Shown here: in pieces, positions 35,757 to 45,606 of the stretch | Layout of the letters: each line of letters begins with the position of its first letter | Numbering within the stretch: the first letter of the stretch is position 1 | Assembly (NCBI RefSeq): GCF_017255015.1 | Contig: NZ_JAFKCS010000016.1 | Location: forward strand, 20,092-84,091 | From: Bowmanella yangjiangensis | GTDB taxonomy: Bacteria; Pseudomonadota; Gammaproteobacteria; Enterobacterales; Alteromonadaceae | DNA length: 64,000 nucleotides | Direction of reading: 5' to 3' | Program-made: the position numbers and the translations under genes | Notes under the pieces: generated by a model | Told to the model about the DNA's origin: nothing | The model's database searches: none | The model's input: only the letters and a program-made list of their open reading frames with translations

Positions 35757-36421
35757 TAGCCAGACTAACCGGCTTATTAGGGCGTGAGATGGCGCTGGCC
35801 TATCGACAGAAATCCGAATTGATCCAGCCACTGATATTCTTTGTATTGGTGATTAGTTTATTTCCTCTTGGTGTAGGACCCGGCCCGCAGATGCTGCAAA
35901 AAATTGCCCCCGGTGTAATTTGGGTGGCGGTGTTACTGTCTTCGCTGTTGGGTATGGAGCGGCTGTTCCGTGACGATTTCAGCGATGGCTGGTTGGAACA
36001 GATGATGCTAAGCGGTTTGCCACTGTATGCGGTGGTGCTGGTGAAAGTGACTGCTCACTGGTTGACCTGCGTATTACCATTGCTGTTGATTTCGCCACTG
36101 CTGGCCCTGTTTTTGAACCTCACCCCAGAGATGTATGTCGCGCTGCTGTGCAGTTTGCTGGTCGGTACCCCCCTACTGAGCCTTGTGGGTGCTACGGGTG
36201 TTGCGCTGACTCTGGGGTTACAACGTGGCGGCGTATTACTGTCGCTGTTACTGTTGCCGCTGTTCATCCCATTATTGATTTTTGCCACCTCGGCGGTGGA
36301 TGCGGCCTCAATGCAACTTCCCTATAATGGCCAACTAGCCATTATAGGGGCGCTGTTGTTGCTGGCACTGGCGTTGACGCCTGTGGCCACCGCACATGCT
36401 TTGAAAATCAGTCAGAATTAA
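35753..36421 (+). CDS. ccmB: heme exporter membrane protein CcmB
   Basis: The 222-residue protein has six hydrophobic segments and the family motifs YRQKSELIQPLIFFVLVISLFPLG and DDFSDGWLEQMMLS. It is the membrane partner of CcmA. It is coupled to ccmA by overlap and is followed 23 nt later by ccmC. Confidence 0.95.
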   Translation: MIARLTGLLGREMALAYRQKSELIQPLIFFVLVISLFPLGVGPGPQMLQKIAPGVIWVAVLLSSLLGMERLFRDDFSDGWLEQMMLSGLPLYAVVLVKVTAHWLTCVLPLLLISPLLALFLNLTPEMYVALLCSLLVGTPLLSLVGATGVALTLGLQRGGVLLSLLLLPLFIPLLIFATSAVDAASMQLPYNGQLAIIGALLLLALALTPVATAHALKISQN

Positions 36422-36444
36422 AAAACTATCAGGTGCAACTGACT

Positions 36445-37191
36445 ATGTGGAAATGGTTACATCCATACGCTAAAACCGAACGGGCCTTTGCCCTTTGTAG
36501 CAAACTGCTGCCATGGTGCTGGGGTGGTGCCGCATTGGGCTTGGCTATCGGCCTGGTCTGGGGGCTGGCTTTTGCCCCGGCCGATTACCAGCAAGGCGAT
36601 TCATTTAGAATCATATACTTGCATGTACCCAGCGCAATTCTGTCAATGGGGGCATACAGCGGTATGGCTATTGCTGCCTTTATTGGGCTGGTTTGGCAAA
36701 TCCGTAGTGCCGACATGGCGGTTGCCGCTATCGCGCCGGTAGGGGCGGTGGTCACTTTTGTTGCACTCTTTACCGGTGCTGCCTGGGGCAAGCCCATGTG
36801 GGGCACTTGGTGGGTGTGGGATGCCAGACTGACCTCAGAGCTGATTCTGCTGTTTCTTTACCTGGGTGTGATGGCGCTCTATCAATCTTTTGAAGACAAG
36901 CAACAAGGCGCCAAAGCGGCTGGTATTTTGGCCCTGGTTGGGGTGGTGAATTTGCCTATCATTCATTACTCCGTGGAATGGTGGAATACCCTGCACCAAG
37001 GGGCGACTATAACCAAATTTGGCAAACCCTCTATTGCGCCGGAAATGCTCTGGCCGCTTCTTATCAGTATTGTCGGCTTAGGGCTGCTGGTTGCAGCGCT
37101 GAGTCTGTATCGATTACAAAGTGAAATGATCCGCCGTGAAATGCACCGCCCCTGGGTGCAAGCCATGTACCGTCAACAAGAGGGCCAGTAA
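36445..37191 (+). CDS. ccmC: heme lyase/handling protein CcmC
   Basis: The 248-residue membrane protein has six helices, the tryptophan-rich WWD segment (WGKPMWGTWWVWDARLTSELILLFLYLG) and flanking heme-ligand histidines (IIYLHVPSAILSMG, IIHYSVEWWNTLHQ). It loads heme onto CcmE. I chose ATG at 36445 (MWKWLHPYAK), the usual family start, over GTG at 36433. Confidence 0.96.
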   Translation: MWKWLHPYAKTERAFALCSKLLPWCWGGAALGLAIGLVWGLAFAPADYQQGDSFRIIYLHVPSAILSMGAYSGMAIAAFIGLVWQIRSADMAVAAIAPVGAVVTFVALFTGAAWGKPMWGTWWVWDARLTSELILLFLYLGVMALYQSFEDKQQGAKAAGILALVGVVNLPIIHYSVEWWNTLHQGATITKFGKPSIAPEMLWPLLISIVGLGLLVAALSLYRLQSEMIRREMHRPWVQAMYRQQEGQ

Positions 37192-37193
37192 CC

Positions 37194-37424
37194 ATGCATT
37201 TTGAGAGTTGGTCAGCCTTCTGGGCCATGGGTGGATATGCATTTTATGTCTGGCTGGCGTTCGGCGTCAGCGGTTTGGCCTTGCTGCTGTTGATTGTACA
37301 GAGCGTCAAAGCGCGCCGTAGTCTGCAGACAACCTGGCAGGCCGAACAGGCCAGGCAGCAACGTATTGCTGCCAGCCGTGCCCGCCAGCAACAGAATTCT
37401 AAACTTGCTGAAGAGGTGGATTGA
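37194..37424 (+). CDS. ccmD: heme exporter subunit CcmD
   Basis: The 76-residue protein has one transmembrane helix ([23 protein letters not shown]) and a basic cytoplasmic tail. CcmD bridges CcmC, CcmE and CcmAB. The length and GGYAFYVW motif are typical. The stop overlaps the ccmE start by 4 nt. Confidence 0.92.
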   Translation: MHFESWSAFWAMGGYAFYVWLAFGVSGLALLLLIVQSVKARRSLQTTWQAEQARQQRIAASRARQQQNSKLAEEVD

Positions 37425-37900
37425 TGAATCCAAGACGTAAACAACGGCTGGTGGCCTTTAGCGCAGTGATCCTGGTGGTCGGTGGTGCTATTGGTCTGAT
37501 GCTCTATGCCTTGGGGCAGAACATTGATTTGTTCTACACCCCAACCGAGTTGGTAGAAGGCAAAAAGGGCGTGAAACCCCAGGTCGGTCAGCGCCTGCGA
37601 ATTGGTGGTATGGTGGTACCCGGGTCGGTGAAACGCGTTGACGACAGCCTGGCGGTGAGCTTCGACCTGGTCGATACCGGGCCTGTTGTTACTGTCAGTT
37701 ATCAGGGCATTCTGCCTGATCTGTTCCGCGAGGGGCAGGGTATTGTCGCCACCGGCGTATTAACTGCTGCGAACCATATCGAAGCAGAAGAAGTCCTGGC
37801 CAAGCACGATGAGGAATATATGCCTCCAGAGTTGGCCGAAGCCATGAAAGGGATTAAACACGTTAAACCATCCGAGGCCGTCTACGGCGATAAGGGGTAG
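37421..37900 (+). CDS. ccmE: heme chaperone CcmE
   Basis: The 159-residue protein has an N-terminal membrane anchor and an OB-fold periplasmic domain. The heme-binding motif HDEEYMPPE (about residue 128) contains the covalent heme-attaching His. It carries heme from CcmC to CcmF/H. Confidence 0.96.
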   Translation: MMNPRRKQRLVAFSAVILVVGGAIGLMLYALGQNIDLFYTPTELVEGKKGVKPQVGQRLRIGGMVVPGSVKRVDDSLAVSFDLVDTGPVVTVSYQGILPDLFREGQGIVATGVLTAANHIEAEEVLAKHDEEYMPPELAEAMKGIKHVKPSEAVYGDKG

Positions 37901-37903
37901 GTG

Positions 37904-39883
37904 ATGCTGGCAGAATTAGGTCACTTTTCGCTGGTTCTGGCGCTGCTGATGGCCATCTTGCTGGCTATTTATCCCATGTGGGGTGCCCAGCGTGGTCAGG
38001 TATTGCTGATGCAAACAGCCAAGCCGCTAACCGTCGGGCTGTTTCTTTTTACCCTGTTTGCCTATCTGTGTTTAACCCAGAGCTTTCTGAATAACGACTT
38101 CTCTATCGCCTATGTCGCGCATAACTCCAACAGCTTACTGCCTTGGTATTATCAAATCACCGCGGTGTGGGGGGGACATGAAGGGTCGTTTCTGCTGTGG
38201 GTATTGATCTTTGCTGCCTGGGCCGTGGCCGTTGCCATGTTCAGTGGTGGCATTCCGCAGGATATCCTGGCACGGGTATTGGCCATTATGGGCATGGTCG
38301 GAATAGGATTTTATCTGTACATCCTGCTGGCATCTAACCCATTTGAACGTTTATTGCCCTTCTTTCCGGTTGATGGACGCGACTTGAATCCCCTGTTACA
38401 AGACTTTGGTATGATCATTCATCCACCTTTGTTGTATATGGGCTATGTGGGATTCTCCGTGGTGTTTGCCTTTGCCATTGCCGCCTTGGTGGCTGGCCGT
38501 TTGGATTCCACCTGGGCTCGCTGGTCAAGACCCTGGACACTGGCCGCCTGGGTATTTCTAACCCTAGGCATTGCACTGGGCAGTTGGTGGGCATACAAAG
38601 AGCTTGGCTGGGGCGGTTGGTGGTTCTGGGATCCGGTTGAAAACGCCTCTTTTATGCCCTGGTTGGTCGGTACTGCGCTTTTGCACTCATTGGCGGTTAC
38701 CGAAAAACGTAAAGCCTTTAAGTCCTGGACGGTTTTGCTGGCCATTGCGGCTTTCTCATTGAGCCTGTTGGGTACCTTCCTGGTGCGCTCCGGCGTGTTG
38801 GTATCGGTACACTCCTTTGCCTCTGACCCTACCCGTGGTCTGTTTATTCTGGGCCTGCTTGTGCTGGTTATCGGTGCGTCACTGCTGCTGTATGCGCTTC
38901 GCGCACCGCAACTGCGTAGTGTTGGACGCTATGAGTTGTTGTCCCGGGAGACCATGCTGATAGGCAACAACATTCTGCTTTGCAGTGCCACGTTAGTGGT
39001 GTTGATGGGGACCTTGTTACCTTTGGTACATAAAGAGTTAGGACTGGGTTCTATCAGTATTGGAGCACCCTTTTTTGACCAGATGTTTGTTTATCTAATC
39101 GTACCTTTTGTGCTGCTGATGGTGATGGGGCCGCTGAGCCGTTGGAAGCACCAGACATTGCCGGCACTACGTAATCAAATGCTGGCTGGTGTTGGGCTGA
39201 GTGTCGTGGCCGTGGCATTGCTGAGCTTTGGTCGTGATGGATTGTCTTACATGGCCACGTTGGGTATGGCACTGTCGGTGTGGATCGCGATTGCAACAGT
39301 GCAGGAGATTCGCCAGCGTTTATCCGCAAGTAAACAAGGGCTGGCCGGTCTGACTTCTCTGACACCCAGTCATTGGGGGATGGTAATGGGGCACCTGGGA
39401 TTCGCCGCCATGATTATGGGCATAGCAATGGTAACCAGCTATAGCGTTGAGCGGGATGTGCGTATGACTCCCGGAGACAGCATTGAGCTGCAAGGTTATG
39501 AGTTCCGTTTTCTGGGGGTTGAGATTCTTAAGGGGCCGAACTATTCAGGCCATGTAGCCAAGCTTGATGTATATGAAAATGGCCGTAAGATCAGCCATTT
39601 GGAAGCGCAAAAACGCTTCTATACGGTGCAGCGCAATATGATGACCGAAGCGGCAGTAGATCCTGGTTTTACCCGTGATCTATACGTCGCCCTGGGTGAA
39701 CAACTTAACAACGGCGACTGGGCCTTACGTGTTTATGTCAAACCCTATATCCGCTGGATTTGGGGCGGGGCAGCGCTGATGGCCATTGGTGGCTTACTCT
39801 CCATGAGTGACAAGCGCTATCGGATGAGCAAACTGGCTAAGGTTCGTGTTAAGTCCGAAGCCATGGCAGGAGAGGCAGCATGA
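37904..39883 (+). CDS. ccmF: cytochrome c heme lyase subunit CcmF
   Basis: The 659-residue protein has about fifteen transmembrane helices. It has WGGHEGSFLLWVL, the WWD domain (GWGGWWFWDPVENASFMPWL) and the conserved periplasmic C-terminal region (EAAVDPGFTRDLYVALGE-like). It attaches heme to apocytochrome c. ATG at 37904 follows GGGGTAG; GTG at 37901 is adjacent and cannot be excluded. The stop overlaps ccmG. Confidence 0.96.
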   Translation: MLAELGHFSLVLALLMAILLAIYPMWGAQRGQVLLMQTAKPLTVGLFLFTLFAYLCLTQSFLNNDFSIAYVAHNSNSLLPWYYQITAVWGGHEGSFLLWVLIFAAWAVAVAMFSGGIPQDILARVLAIMGMVGIGFYLYILLASNPFERLLPFFPVDGRDLNPLLQDFGMIIHPPLLYMGYVGFSVVFAFAIAALVAGRLDSTWARWSRPWTLAAWVFLTLGIALGSWWAYKELGWGGWWFWDPVENASFMPWLVGTALLHSLAVTEKRKAFKSWTVLLAIAAFSLSLLGTFLVRSGVLVSVHSFASDPTRGLFILGLLVLVIGASLLLYALRAPQLRSVGRYELLSRETMLIGNNILLCSATLVVLMGTLLPLVHKELGLGSISIGAPFFDQMFVYLIVPFVLLMVMGPLSRWKHQTLPALRNQMLAGVGLSVVAVALLSFGRDGLSYMATLGMALSVWIAIATVQEIRQRLSASKQGLAGLTSLTPSHWGMVMGHLGFAAMIMGIAMVTSYSVERDVRMTPGDSIELQGYEFRFLGVEILKGPNYSGHVAKLDVYENGRKISHLEAQKRFYTVQRNMMTEAAVDPGFTRDLYVALGEQLNNGDWALRVYVKPYIRWIWGGAALMAIGGLLSMSDKRYRMSKLAKVRVKSEAMAGEAA

Positions 39884-40449
39884 AGCGCATAGGCTTATTT
39901 TTGTTGCCGCTGGGATTGTTTCTGCTAATCACGGTGTTTTTGCTACAGGGGCTTTTCTCAAACCCCAGGGATATTGAGTCCAGCCTGCTAAATCAACCAG
40001 TGCCAACGTTTCGCTTGCCAGATGTGATGGATGCCTCCATCGAATATGGCCCTGAGGTGTTTGACGGTGAGGTAACACTATTGAATGTGTGGGGTACCTG
40101 GTGCGTCACTTGCGCTATTGAACTGCCGTTTTTAACCGAACTGCGTCAACAGGGCGTGCGCATTGTCGGTCTTTATTACGAGCAGAACATGGATCCCGAC
40201 TTTGGTGGTAAGACCCTGCCTGAGATTCGATTGGATATCGACAAAACCCTATCTCAATTAGGTAACCCCTATGTGTTTAATATCTTTGATGAGCAGCGGG
40301 ATACCTCTATGGACTTCGGTGTCACTGGGGCGCCTGAAACTTTTCTGATTGATCGCCAAGGCAAGGTGCGGCTGCACCATGTGGGTGACTTGAATGAGCG
40401 GGTATGGCAGACCAAATTCCTGCCTTTGTATCAGGAGCTAAGCCAATGA
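39880..40449 (+). CDS. ccmG: thiol:disulfide interchange protein CcmG/DsbE
   Basis: The 189-residue membrane-anchored thioredoxin-like protein has the active site WCVTC (about residue 73) and the cis-proline region GVTGAPETFLID. It keeps apocytochrome c cysteines reduced. It overlaps ccmF and ccmH by 4 nt each. Confidence 0.95.
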   Translation: MKRIGLFLLPLGLFLLITVFLLQGLFSNPRDIESSLLNQPVPTFRLPDVMDASIEYGPEVFDGEVTLLNVWGTWCVTCAIELPFLTELRQQGVRIVGLYYEQNMDPDFGGKTLPEIRLDIDKTLSQLGNPYVFNIFDEQRDTSMDFGVTGAPETFLIDRQGKVRLHHVGDLNERVWQTKFLPLYQELSQ

Positions 40450-40904
40450 AAAAACTGCTATGTGCATTGGCCATGATGTTACCCCTGTCGGTCTTTGCTG
40501 TTGAAGAAGTCTATAGCTTCGCCAGTGATAAACAGCGTCAGGAGTTCAAAGAACTGACCGAAGAGTTGCGTTGCCCGAAATGTCAGAATCAGAATATCGC
40601 TGATTCTGACGCGCTGGTTGCCCAGGATCTGAAACGCAAGGTTTATCAGTTGATGCAACAAGGTAAAAGCAAAGGCGAAATCATTGATTACATGAAAGAC
40701 AGATACGGTGATTTTGTTTATTACCAGCCACCGCTAAATCCAGCCACCATACTGCTGTGGCTTGGGCCCATCGCCTTTATCGGTGGGGCAGCCTTGATGG
40801 TCGTCAGAAGGCGTCGTAGCACAGTGTCCGAGTTGGATGCGGCACTTTTAGCCCAGGCTGAACAACTGCTGGACAAAGATCAAACGCAGGAGAACAAACC
40901 TTGA
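40446..40904 (+). CDS. ccmH: cytochrome c maturation protein CcmH
   Basis: The 152-residue protein has a signal peptide (MKKLLCALAMMLPLSVFA), the redox motif LRCPKCQNQNIADSDA and a C-terminal transmembrane helix (ILLWLGPIAFIGGAALMVV). It handles the thiols of apocytochrome c with CcmG. ATG at 40446 overlaps the ccmG stop (ATGA). The E. coli CcmH C-terminal TPR part is a separate gene here (ccmI). Confidence 0.95.
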   Translation: MKKLLCALAMMLPLSVFAVEEVYSFASDKQRQEFKELTEELRCPKCQNQNIADSDALVAQDLKRKVYQLMQQGKSKGEIIDYMKDRYGDFVYYQPPLNPATILLWLGPIAFIGGAALMVVRRRRSTVSELDAALLAQAEQLLDKDQTQENKP

Positions 40905-40906
40905 CC

Positions 40907-42115
40907 ATGTTTTGGATTGCCGTCGCGGTTATGGCTTTACTGGCCGCGTTCCTGGTCGCCTGGCCTTGGCTGGGTAAAACCTTTAATAAGACAGTGGATG
41001 GCCAAAGGTTAAATGTGGCGTTAACGCGCCAGCGCCTGCAAGAATTGCGTCGAGAGGTGGCTGAAGGGTTAATTGAAAGTAAGGATCTGGAAACTGCCGA
41101 GCAGGAGCTAAAGCTGGCCCTGGCGGTTGAGCAAGGTGAGGCTGAACAACAACGTGCGACAGGCAGCAAAGCCGTATTTATTGCTGGTTTACTGATAGCT
41201 GTGATGGTGAGTGCATTGAGTTATTGGAAGGCTAATGAGATTGATGCGCTGCAGGATTGGCAACAGGCTAATTCGCAGTTGGCAGAGCTGGGGCGCCGAG
41301 TGGTAGTGGAAGCCGATCCGACCGTAACGGTGGATGAATTACAACGCTTCGCACTTGCTTTGCGCACTAAGTTGAATGCTGAACCCGCGGCGCCAGAAGG
41401 CTGGTTATTGCTGGGGCGCTTATATGCCAGTTTGAGTCGCTTAGACAGTGCAATTGAAGCCTACGAAAAATCTTTAAGCCTTGACCCTGAGCGGGGGGGC
41501 ACCTTGCTAAGTCTGAGTCAGGCATTGGTGATGGTAGGCAATGAAGAAAGCTTGATCAGAGCGAAACAACTTTTGACAAAACTTCAGTTGCAGGAGCCGG
41601 AAAATCAGAGCAGTCTTGGGCTGCTTGCTATTGCGGCGTCTCAGTTAGGTGATACCCCTCTGGCAATCAAAAGTTGGACTGCCCTAGGCGCCATGTTGCC
41701 CGCCGACGATCCTATGCAGGCTTCCATACAGCAGCGTATTAGTGAACTAAGCGGCATGTCCAGCACCCGTCTGCTGGTGCAAGTCGCGCTGAGTGAAGAG
41801 GTGAAAGCGCAACTACCAGAGCAGGGTTATCTGATTGTGTTTGCCCGCAGCAGTGATGGCGCCATGAAAATGCCGGCAGCCGTGATTAAACAACCGCTGT
41901 CAGTATTACCTATTGAAATTGAGTTGTCTGATAGCAATGCAATGTTGCCCAACTACAATCTATCCAGTCTTGCGCATGCTCAGGTGATCGCGCGGGTTTC
42001 CCGGGACGAGAATGTCGAAATCGCACCCGGTGAATTGCAGGGCGAAATTCAGCTTGAGGTGGCGAAAGGTACCACCATGCGTGCCGAGATACTGATCGAT
42101 AAGGAATTGAATTAA
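40907..42115 (+). CDS. ccmI: cytochrome c biogenesis protein CcmI (TPR)
   Basis: The 402-residue protein has two transmembrane helices (residues 2-20 and about 92-108) with a cytoplasmic coiled region between them. It continues with TPR repeats (EGWLLLGRLYASLSRLDSAIEAYEKSLSL) and a C-terminal beta-domain. CcmI binds apocytochrome c C-termini for CcmFH. ATG at 40907 is preferred to TTG at 40901. The stop overlaps the mlaA start by one base. Confidence 0.93.
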   Translation: MFWIAVAVMALLAAFLVAWPWLGKTFNKTVDGQRLNVALTRQRLQELRREVAEGLIESKDLETAEQELKLALAVEQGEAEQQRATGSKAVFIAGLLIAVMVSALSYWKANEIDALQDWQQANSQLAELGRRVVVEADPTVTVDELQRFALALRTKLNAEPAAPEGWLLLGRLYASLSRLDSAIEAYEKSLSLDPERGGTLLSLSQALVMVGNEESLIRAKQLLTKLQLQEPENQSSLGLLAIAASQLGDTPLAIKSWTALGAMLPADDPMQASIQQRISELSGMSSTRLLVQVALSEEVKAQLPEQGYLIVFARSSDGAMKMPAAVIKQPLSVLPIEIELSDSNAMLPNYNLSSLAHAQVIARVSRDENVEIAPGELQGEIQLEVAKGTTMRAEILIDKELN

Positions 42116-42921
42116 TGAGATTGAACAAGTGCCAATTGGGCTTGTGCTTATTGTTACCCGCTTTGCTTTTGGGCGGCTGTGCCAATCAGGGCGCTGCTGA
42201 ACAAGCTGCCGCTGCACAAACCAATGCAGTGGAACAGAATAATGACGTGAAGGGCGATCCAAGAGATCCACTAGAATCTTTTAACCGCGCCATGTGGACC
42301 TTCAACTGGGATTACCTGGATACTTATGTTGCCCGCCCGGTCGCTGTGGTTTACCGCGATTATATGCCAGGGTTTGCCCGTACCGGCTTACATAACGCCG
42401 CCTCCAACCTGGAAGAGCCAGCCAACACGGTTAACAACTTGTTGCAAGGCAAGGTGGGTGACTCCATGGTCAGCCTGGGACGTTTCCTGCTTAACTCTAC
42501 CGTAGGTCTGCTCGGCACCATTGATGTTGCTGGTGAGATTGGTATGGACCGCAAGGGTGAAGAGTTCGGAGAGGTGCTAGGGGTCTGGGGCTTAGGTAAT
42601 GGGCCTTATGTTATGCTACCAGTGTACGGTGCCAACGATGTGCGTGGCGGTGTCGGGGATTTAGTTGATTCTGCTTACTGGCCAATGGATACCCTGAGTC
42701 TCCCCTTAAGTTTGTTTCGCTGGGGGATTGATGCGGTTGAAACCCGTATTAAGCTGATGGATCAGGAGCAATTACTGGATGGTGCAGTAGATCCCTACGC
42801 GCTGGTTAAAGATATCTATTTCCAGAATACAGAGTTTAAGGTGAAAGACGGTAAGGTCGAACAGAGCAAAGAAGACAAACAGCTCGACGATGATATTGAT
42901 GCCTATTTAGACCAACTCTGA
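42115..42921 (+). CDS. mlaA: outer-membrane lipid asymmetry lipoprotein MlaA (VacJ)
   Basis: The 268-residue protein has a lipoprotein signal with lipobox LGGC (Cys about residue 20) and the VacJ domain (DPLESFNRAMWTFNWDYLD, YVARPVAVVYRDYMPGFARTG). It removes mislocalised phospholipids from the outer leaflet with the Mla transporter. It is coupled to ccmI by TAATG and is followed by a terminator. An acidic C-terminal tail is present. Confidence 0.94.
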   Translation: MRLNKCQLGLCLLLPALLLGGCANQGAAEQAAAAQTNAVEQNNDVKGDPRDPLESFNRAMWTFNWDYLDTYVARPVAVVYRDYMPGFARTGLHNAASNLEEPANTVNNLLQGKVGDSMVSLGRFLLNSTVGLLGTIDVAGEIGMDRKGEEFGEVLGVWGLGNGPYVMLPVYGANDVRGGVGDLVDSAYWPMDTLSLPLSLFRWGIDAVETRIKLMDQEQLLDGAVDPYALVKDIYFQNTEFKVKDGKVEQSKEDKQLDDDIDAYLDQL

Positions 42922-42943
42922 GTTCTGACGCTTTAAATATCCT

Positions 42944-42971
42944 GGGGCGGATTCTTTACCGCCCCTGTTTA
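42944..42971 (+). terminator. probable terminator after mlaA
   Basis: GGGGCGG (42944-42950), an 8-nt loop and CCGCCCC (42959-42965) followed by TGTTTA. The stem is strong and GC-rich; the T-run is short. Confidence 0.65.
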
Positions 42972-43037
42972 TCCAGTGACAGTAAATCAATAGCACTTTT
43001 TCTACCTTTCCTGGATCCGGTCTTTTCATTTGCCAGA

Positions 43038-43058
43038 TTTTGTCACTAAGTGACAAAA
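43038..43058. promoter_or_regulatory. 21-bp palindrome upstream of tviB, operator candidate
   Basis: TTTTGTCACT and AGTGACAAAA are perfect 10-bp inverted arms around a single A. It lies 86 bp before tviB and 15 bp before a TTGACT (43074-43079) that could be a -35 box. It looks like a repressor or activator site; the protein is unknown. Confidence 0.5.
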
Positions 43059-43143
43059 AATTGGCTATTGCCGTTGACTTACTATCCAGATCCATCACCA
43101 TAGCAAAAATCAAAAAATTGATGGAATTTTGAGGGACAAGTCA

Positions 43144-44433
43144 ATGGAAAAGCAGTTGCTCAATGGTCAGGAAGTGAGCCTGGCTGTTATCGGTTTAGGT
43201 TATGTGGGATTGCCGCTGGCGGCTGAGTTTGGCAAGAAACGACCGGTTATTGGTTTTGATATTAATGCCAAACGTATTAAAGAGTTGCAGGAAGGGGTGG
43301 ATTTTACCCTGGAAGTCAGCAAGGAAGAATTGGCTGAGGCTTCTCAGCTTAGCTTCAGTTGCGATTTGGAAGACTTGCGCCGTGCCAACGTATTTATTGT
43401 TACTGTACCGACTCCCATTGATAATTTTAAGCGTCCAGATTTAACCCCCTTAATCCGCGCCAGTGAAACCATTGGCAAGGTGCTTAAGCAAGGGGATATC
43501 GTAATTTATGAATCCACGGTTTATCCGGGTGCAACGGAAGAAGACTGTGTGCCTGTGCTGGAGCGAGTGTCCGGGCTGAAGTTCAACCAGGACTTTTATG
43601 CCGGCTACAGCCCAGAGCGAATTAACCCGGGTGATAAAGAACACCGGGTGTCCACCATCAAAAAGGTGACCTCTGGTTCCACTCCCGAGGTTGGCGTGCT
43701 TGTGGATGGTATCTATCGCGAAATCATCACCGCCGGAACGCATCTGGCTAGTTCTATTAAAGTGGCGGAAGCCGCCAAAGTAATAGAGAACACCCAGCGT
43801 GACGTAAATATTGCCCTGATTAATGAACTGGCCATCATCTTTAACCGCCTGGGTATAGATACACTGGAAGTACTGGAAGCGGCAGGTACCAAATGGAACT
43901 TCCTGCCATTCAGACCCGGTTTGGTTGGCGGTCACTGTATTGGTGTCGATCCCTATTATCTGACGCATAAAGCGCAGGCCATTGGCTACCATCCGGAGAT
44001 GATCCTGGCTGGCCGCCGCTTAAACGACGGTATGGGGCAGTATGTGGTATCTGAACTGGTCAAAGCCATGATTCAAAAGGGTATTCAGGTGCAAGGTGCT
44101 AAGGTACTGTTGCTGGGATTAACCTTTAAAGAAAACTGCCCCGACCTGCGAAATACCCGTGTGGTAGACATAGTTGATGAGCTTAAAGAATACGGTGTGG
44201 CGGTGGATATCCATGATCCCTGGGCTTCTCCGGAAGAGGCCATGCATGAGTATGGTTTGGAGCTAACCGCACAGCCCACCAGTGGTGCTTATGATTCAGT
44301 AATATTGGCTGTGGCGCATAAAGAATTCAAAGACTGGGGCAGTGAGAAACTCGCCTCTTTGTGTAAGGACAAGCGCGTAGTATACGACCTTAAGTATGCA
44401 CTGGATAAATCGCTGACGGATATGAGGCTGTAA
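43144..44433 (+). CDS. tviB: UDP-N-acetylglucosamine/galactosamine 6-dehydrogenase, TviB/WbpO type
   Basis: The 429-residue UDP-sugar dehydrogenase has Rossmann motif [17 protein letters not shown] near residue 14, VTVPTPID and the catalytic-Cys loop [12 protein letters not shown]. Of this group, the TviB/WbpO type oxidises UDP-HexNAc to the uronic acid for surface polysaccharide. ATG at 43144 follows GAGGGA by 7 nt. The next gene, 3 nt away, is the matching 4-epimerase. Confidence 0.88.
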   Translation: MEKQLLNGQEVSLAVIGLGYVGLPLAAEFGKKRPVIGFDINAKRIKELQEGVDFTLEVSKEELAEASQLSFSCDLEDLRRANVFIVTVPTPIDNFKRPDLTPLIRASETIGKVLKQGDIVIYESTVYPGATEEDCVPVLERVSGLKFNQDFYAGYSPERINPGDKEHRVSTIKKVTSGSTPEVGVLVDGIYREIITAGTHLASSIKVAEAAKVIENTQRDVNIALINELAIIFNRLGIDTLEVLEAAGTKWNFLPFRPGLVGGHCIGVDPYYLTHKAQAIGYHPEMILAGRRLNDGMGQYVVSELVKAMIQKGIQVQGAKVLLLGLTFKENCPDLRNTRVVDIVDELKEYGVAVDIHDPWASPEEAMHEYGLELTAQPTSGAYDSVILAVAHKEFKDWGSEKLASLCKDKRVVYDLKYALDKSLTDMRL

Positions 44434-44436
44434 AGA

Positions 44437-45456
44437 ATGGATAGATTCTCCCGCTTACTGAGCGAACTTAAACTTAACCCGCAAACCTGGTTGGTAACCG
44501 GGGTTGCCGGGTTTATTGGTTCGAACTTACTGGAGGCCTTGCTTATGGCCAACCAGAAAGTGGTAGGGCTGGATAATTTTGCCACAGGTCATCAACGTAA
44601 TCTGGACGAAGTGCAGCAGTTGGTGGGCGAAGAGCGCTGGCAACAGTTTCGTTTTATTGAGGGCGATATTCGCGATAAGGCCACCTGTTTTGAGGCGGTA
44701 AACGGGGTTGACAGAGTGCTGCATCAAGCGGCGCTGGGTTCGGTACCTCGTTCGTTAAACGATCCTATTACCAGCAACGAAGTGAATATCAGCGGTTTTC
44801 TGAATATGCTGGTAGCGGCCAAAGAGCAAGGGGTGAAGGCCTTTGTTTATGCGGCGTCCAGTTCAACTTATGGCGACCATCCGGCTTTACCCAAAGTTGA
44901 AGAGAATATTGGCAAGCCTTTGTCGCCTTATGCCGTGACTAAGTACGTAAACGAACTGTATGCCGATGTATTTGCAAGGGCTTATGGTTTTAAATCAGTA
45001 GGACTGCGTTACTTTAACGTGTTCGGACGTCGCCAGGATCCAGATGGCGCTTATGCAGCGGTGATACCTAAATGGACCGCGGCTATGAAGCGTGGTGACG
45101 AAGTGATTGTGAACGGTGACGGCGAAACTAGTCGCGATTTCTGTTATATCGAGAACGTGATCCAGGCTAATTTGCTGGCGGCTATGACAGAGTTGGACAA
45201 CAGTGAAGTGTTTAATGTGGCAGTAGGTGACAGAACCACCTTGAATCAGCTATTCCAGGCCATTAAGGATGCACTGGATGAACAAGGTGTGACGTACCCC
45301 AAGCAGCCCGTTTATCGTGATTTCCGACCTGGTGATGTGCGCCATTCTCAAGCGGATATCAGTAAAGCTGAAAATCTGCTTGGCTATGCTCCTCAGTACC
45401 GCATTTTTGAAGGCATCAGCCTGACCATGCCTTGGTATGTGGCCAATGTGGGCTAA
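44437..45456 (+). CDS. tviC: UDP-N-acetylglucosamine 4-epimerase, TviC/WbpP type
   Basis: The 339-residue extended short-chain dehydrogenase has [15 protein letters not shown], Ser and YxxxK catalytic residues ([20 protein letters not shown]) and the family's [25 protein letters not shown]. It interconverts UDP-GlcNAc and UDP-GalNAc or their uronic acids. With tviB it would supply UDP-GalNAcA. No glycosyltransferases are beside the pair, so the final polymer is made elsewhere. Confidence 0.9.
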   Translation: MDRFSRLLSELKLNPQTWLVTGVAGFIGSNLLEALLMANQKVVGLDNFATGHQRNLDEVQQLVGEERWQQFRFIEGDIRDKATCFEAVNGVDRVLHQAALGSVPRSLNDPITSNEVNISGFLNMLVAAKEQGVKAFVYAASSSTYGDHPALPKVEENIGKPLSPYAVTKYVNELYADVFARAYGFKSVGLRYFNVFGRRQDPDGAYAAVIPKWTAAMKRGDEVIVNGDGETSRDFCYIENVIQANLLAAMTELDNSEVFNVAVGDRTTLNQLFQAIKDALDEQGVTYPKQPVYRDFRPGDVRHSQADISKAENLLGYAPQYRIFEGISLTMPWYVANVG

Positions 45457-45506
45457 TGACTAGACGGCATTACCCGTATTTATTTTCAAAAGCGGGTGTG
45501 AAAAGC

Positions 45507-45540
45507 AAAAAGGGGCAGTGATACTGCCCTTTTGTCTTTT
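45507..45540 (+). terminator. rho-independent terminator after tviC
   Basis: AAAAGGGGCAGT, loop GAT and ACTGCCCTTTT form a stem followed by GTCTTTT. It closes the tviBC transcript. Confidence 0.8.
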
Positions 45541-45606
45541 TAGTGCTCCCGCACATTCAGAAGCTGTGGATTGCGCGTAAAAGCAAATTGTTTAAAGCAC
45601 AAGCCA

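Noticed and set aside
43038-43058. Rho-independent terminator
   Set aside because: The stem is AT-rich with a 1-nt centre and is not followed by a T-run; an actual terminator for mlaA lies upstream at 42944-42971.
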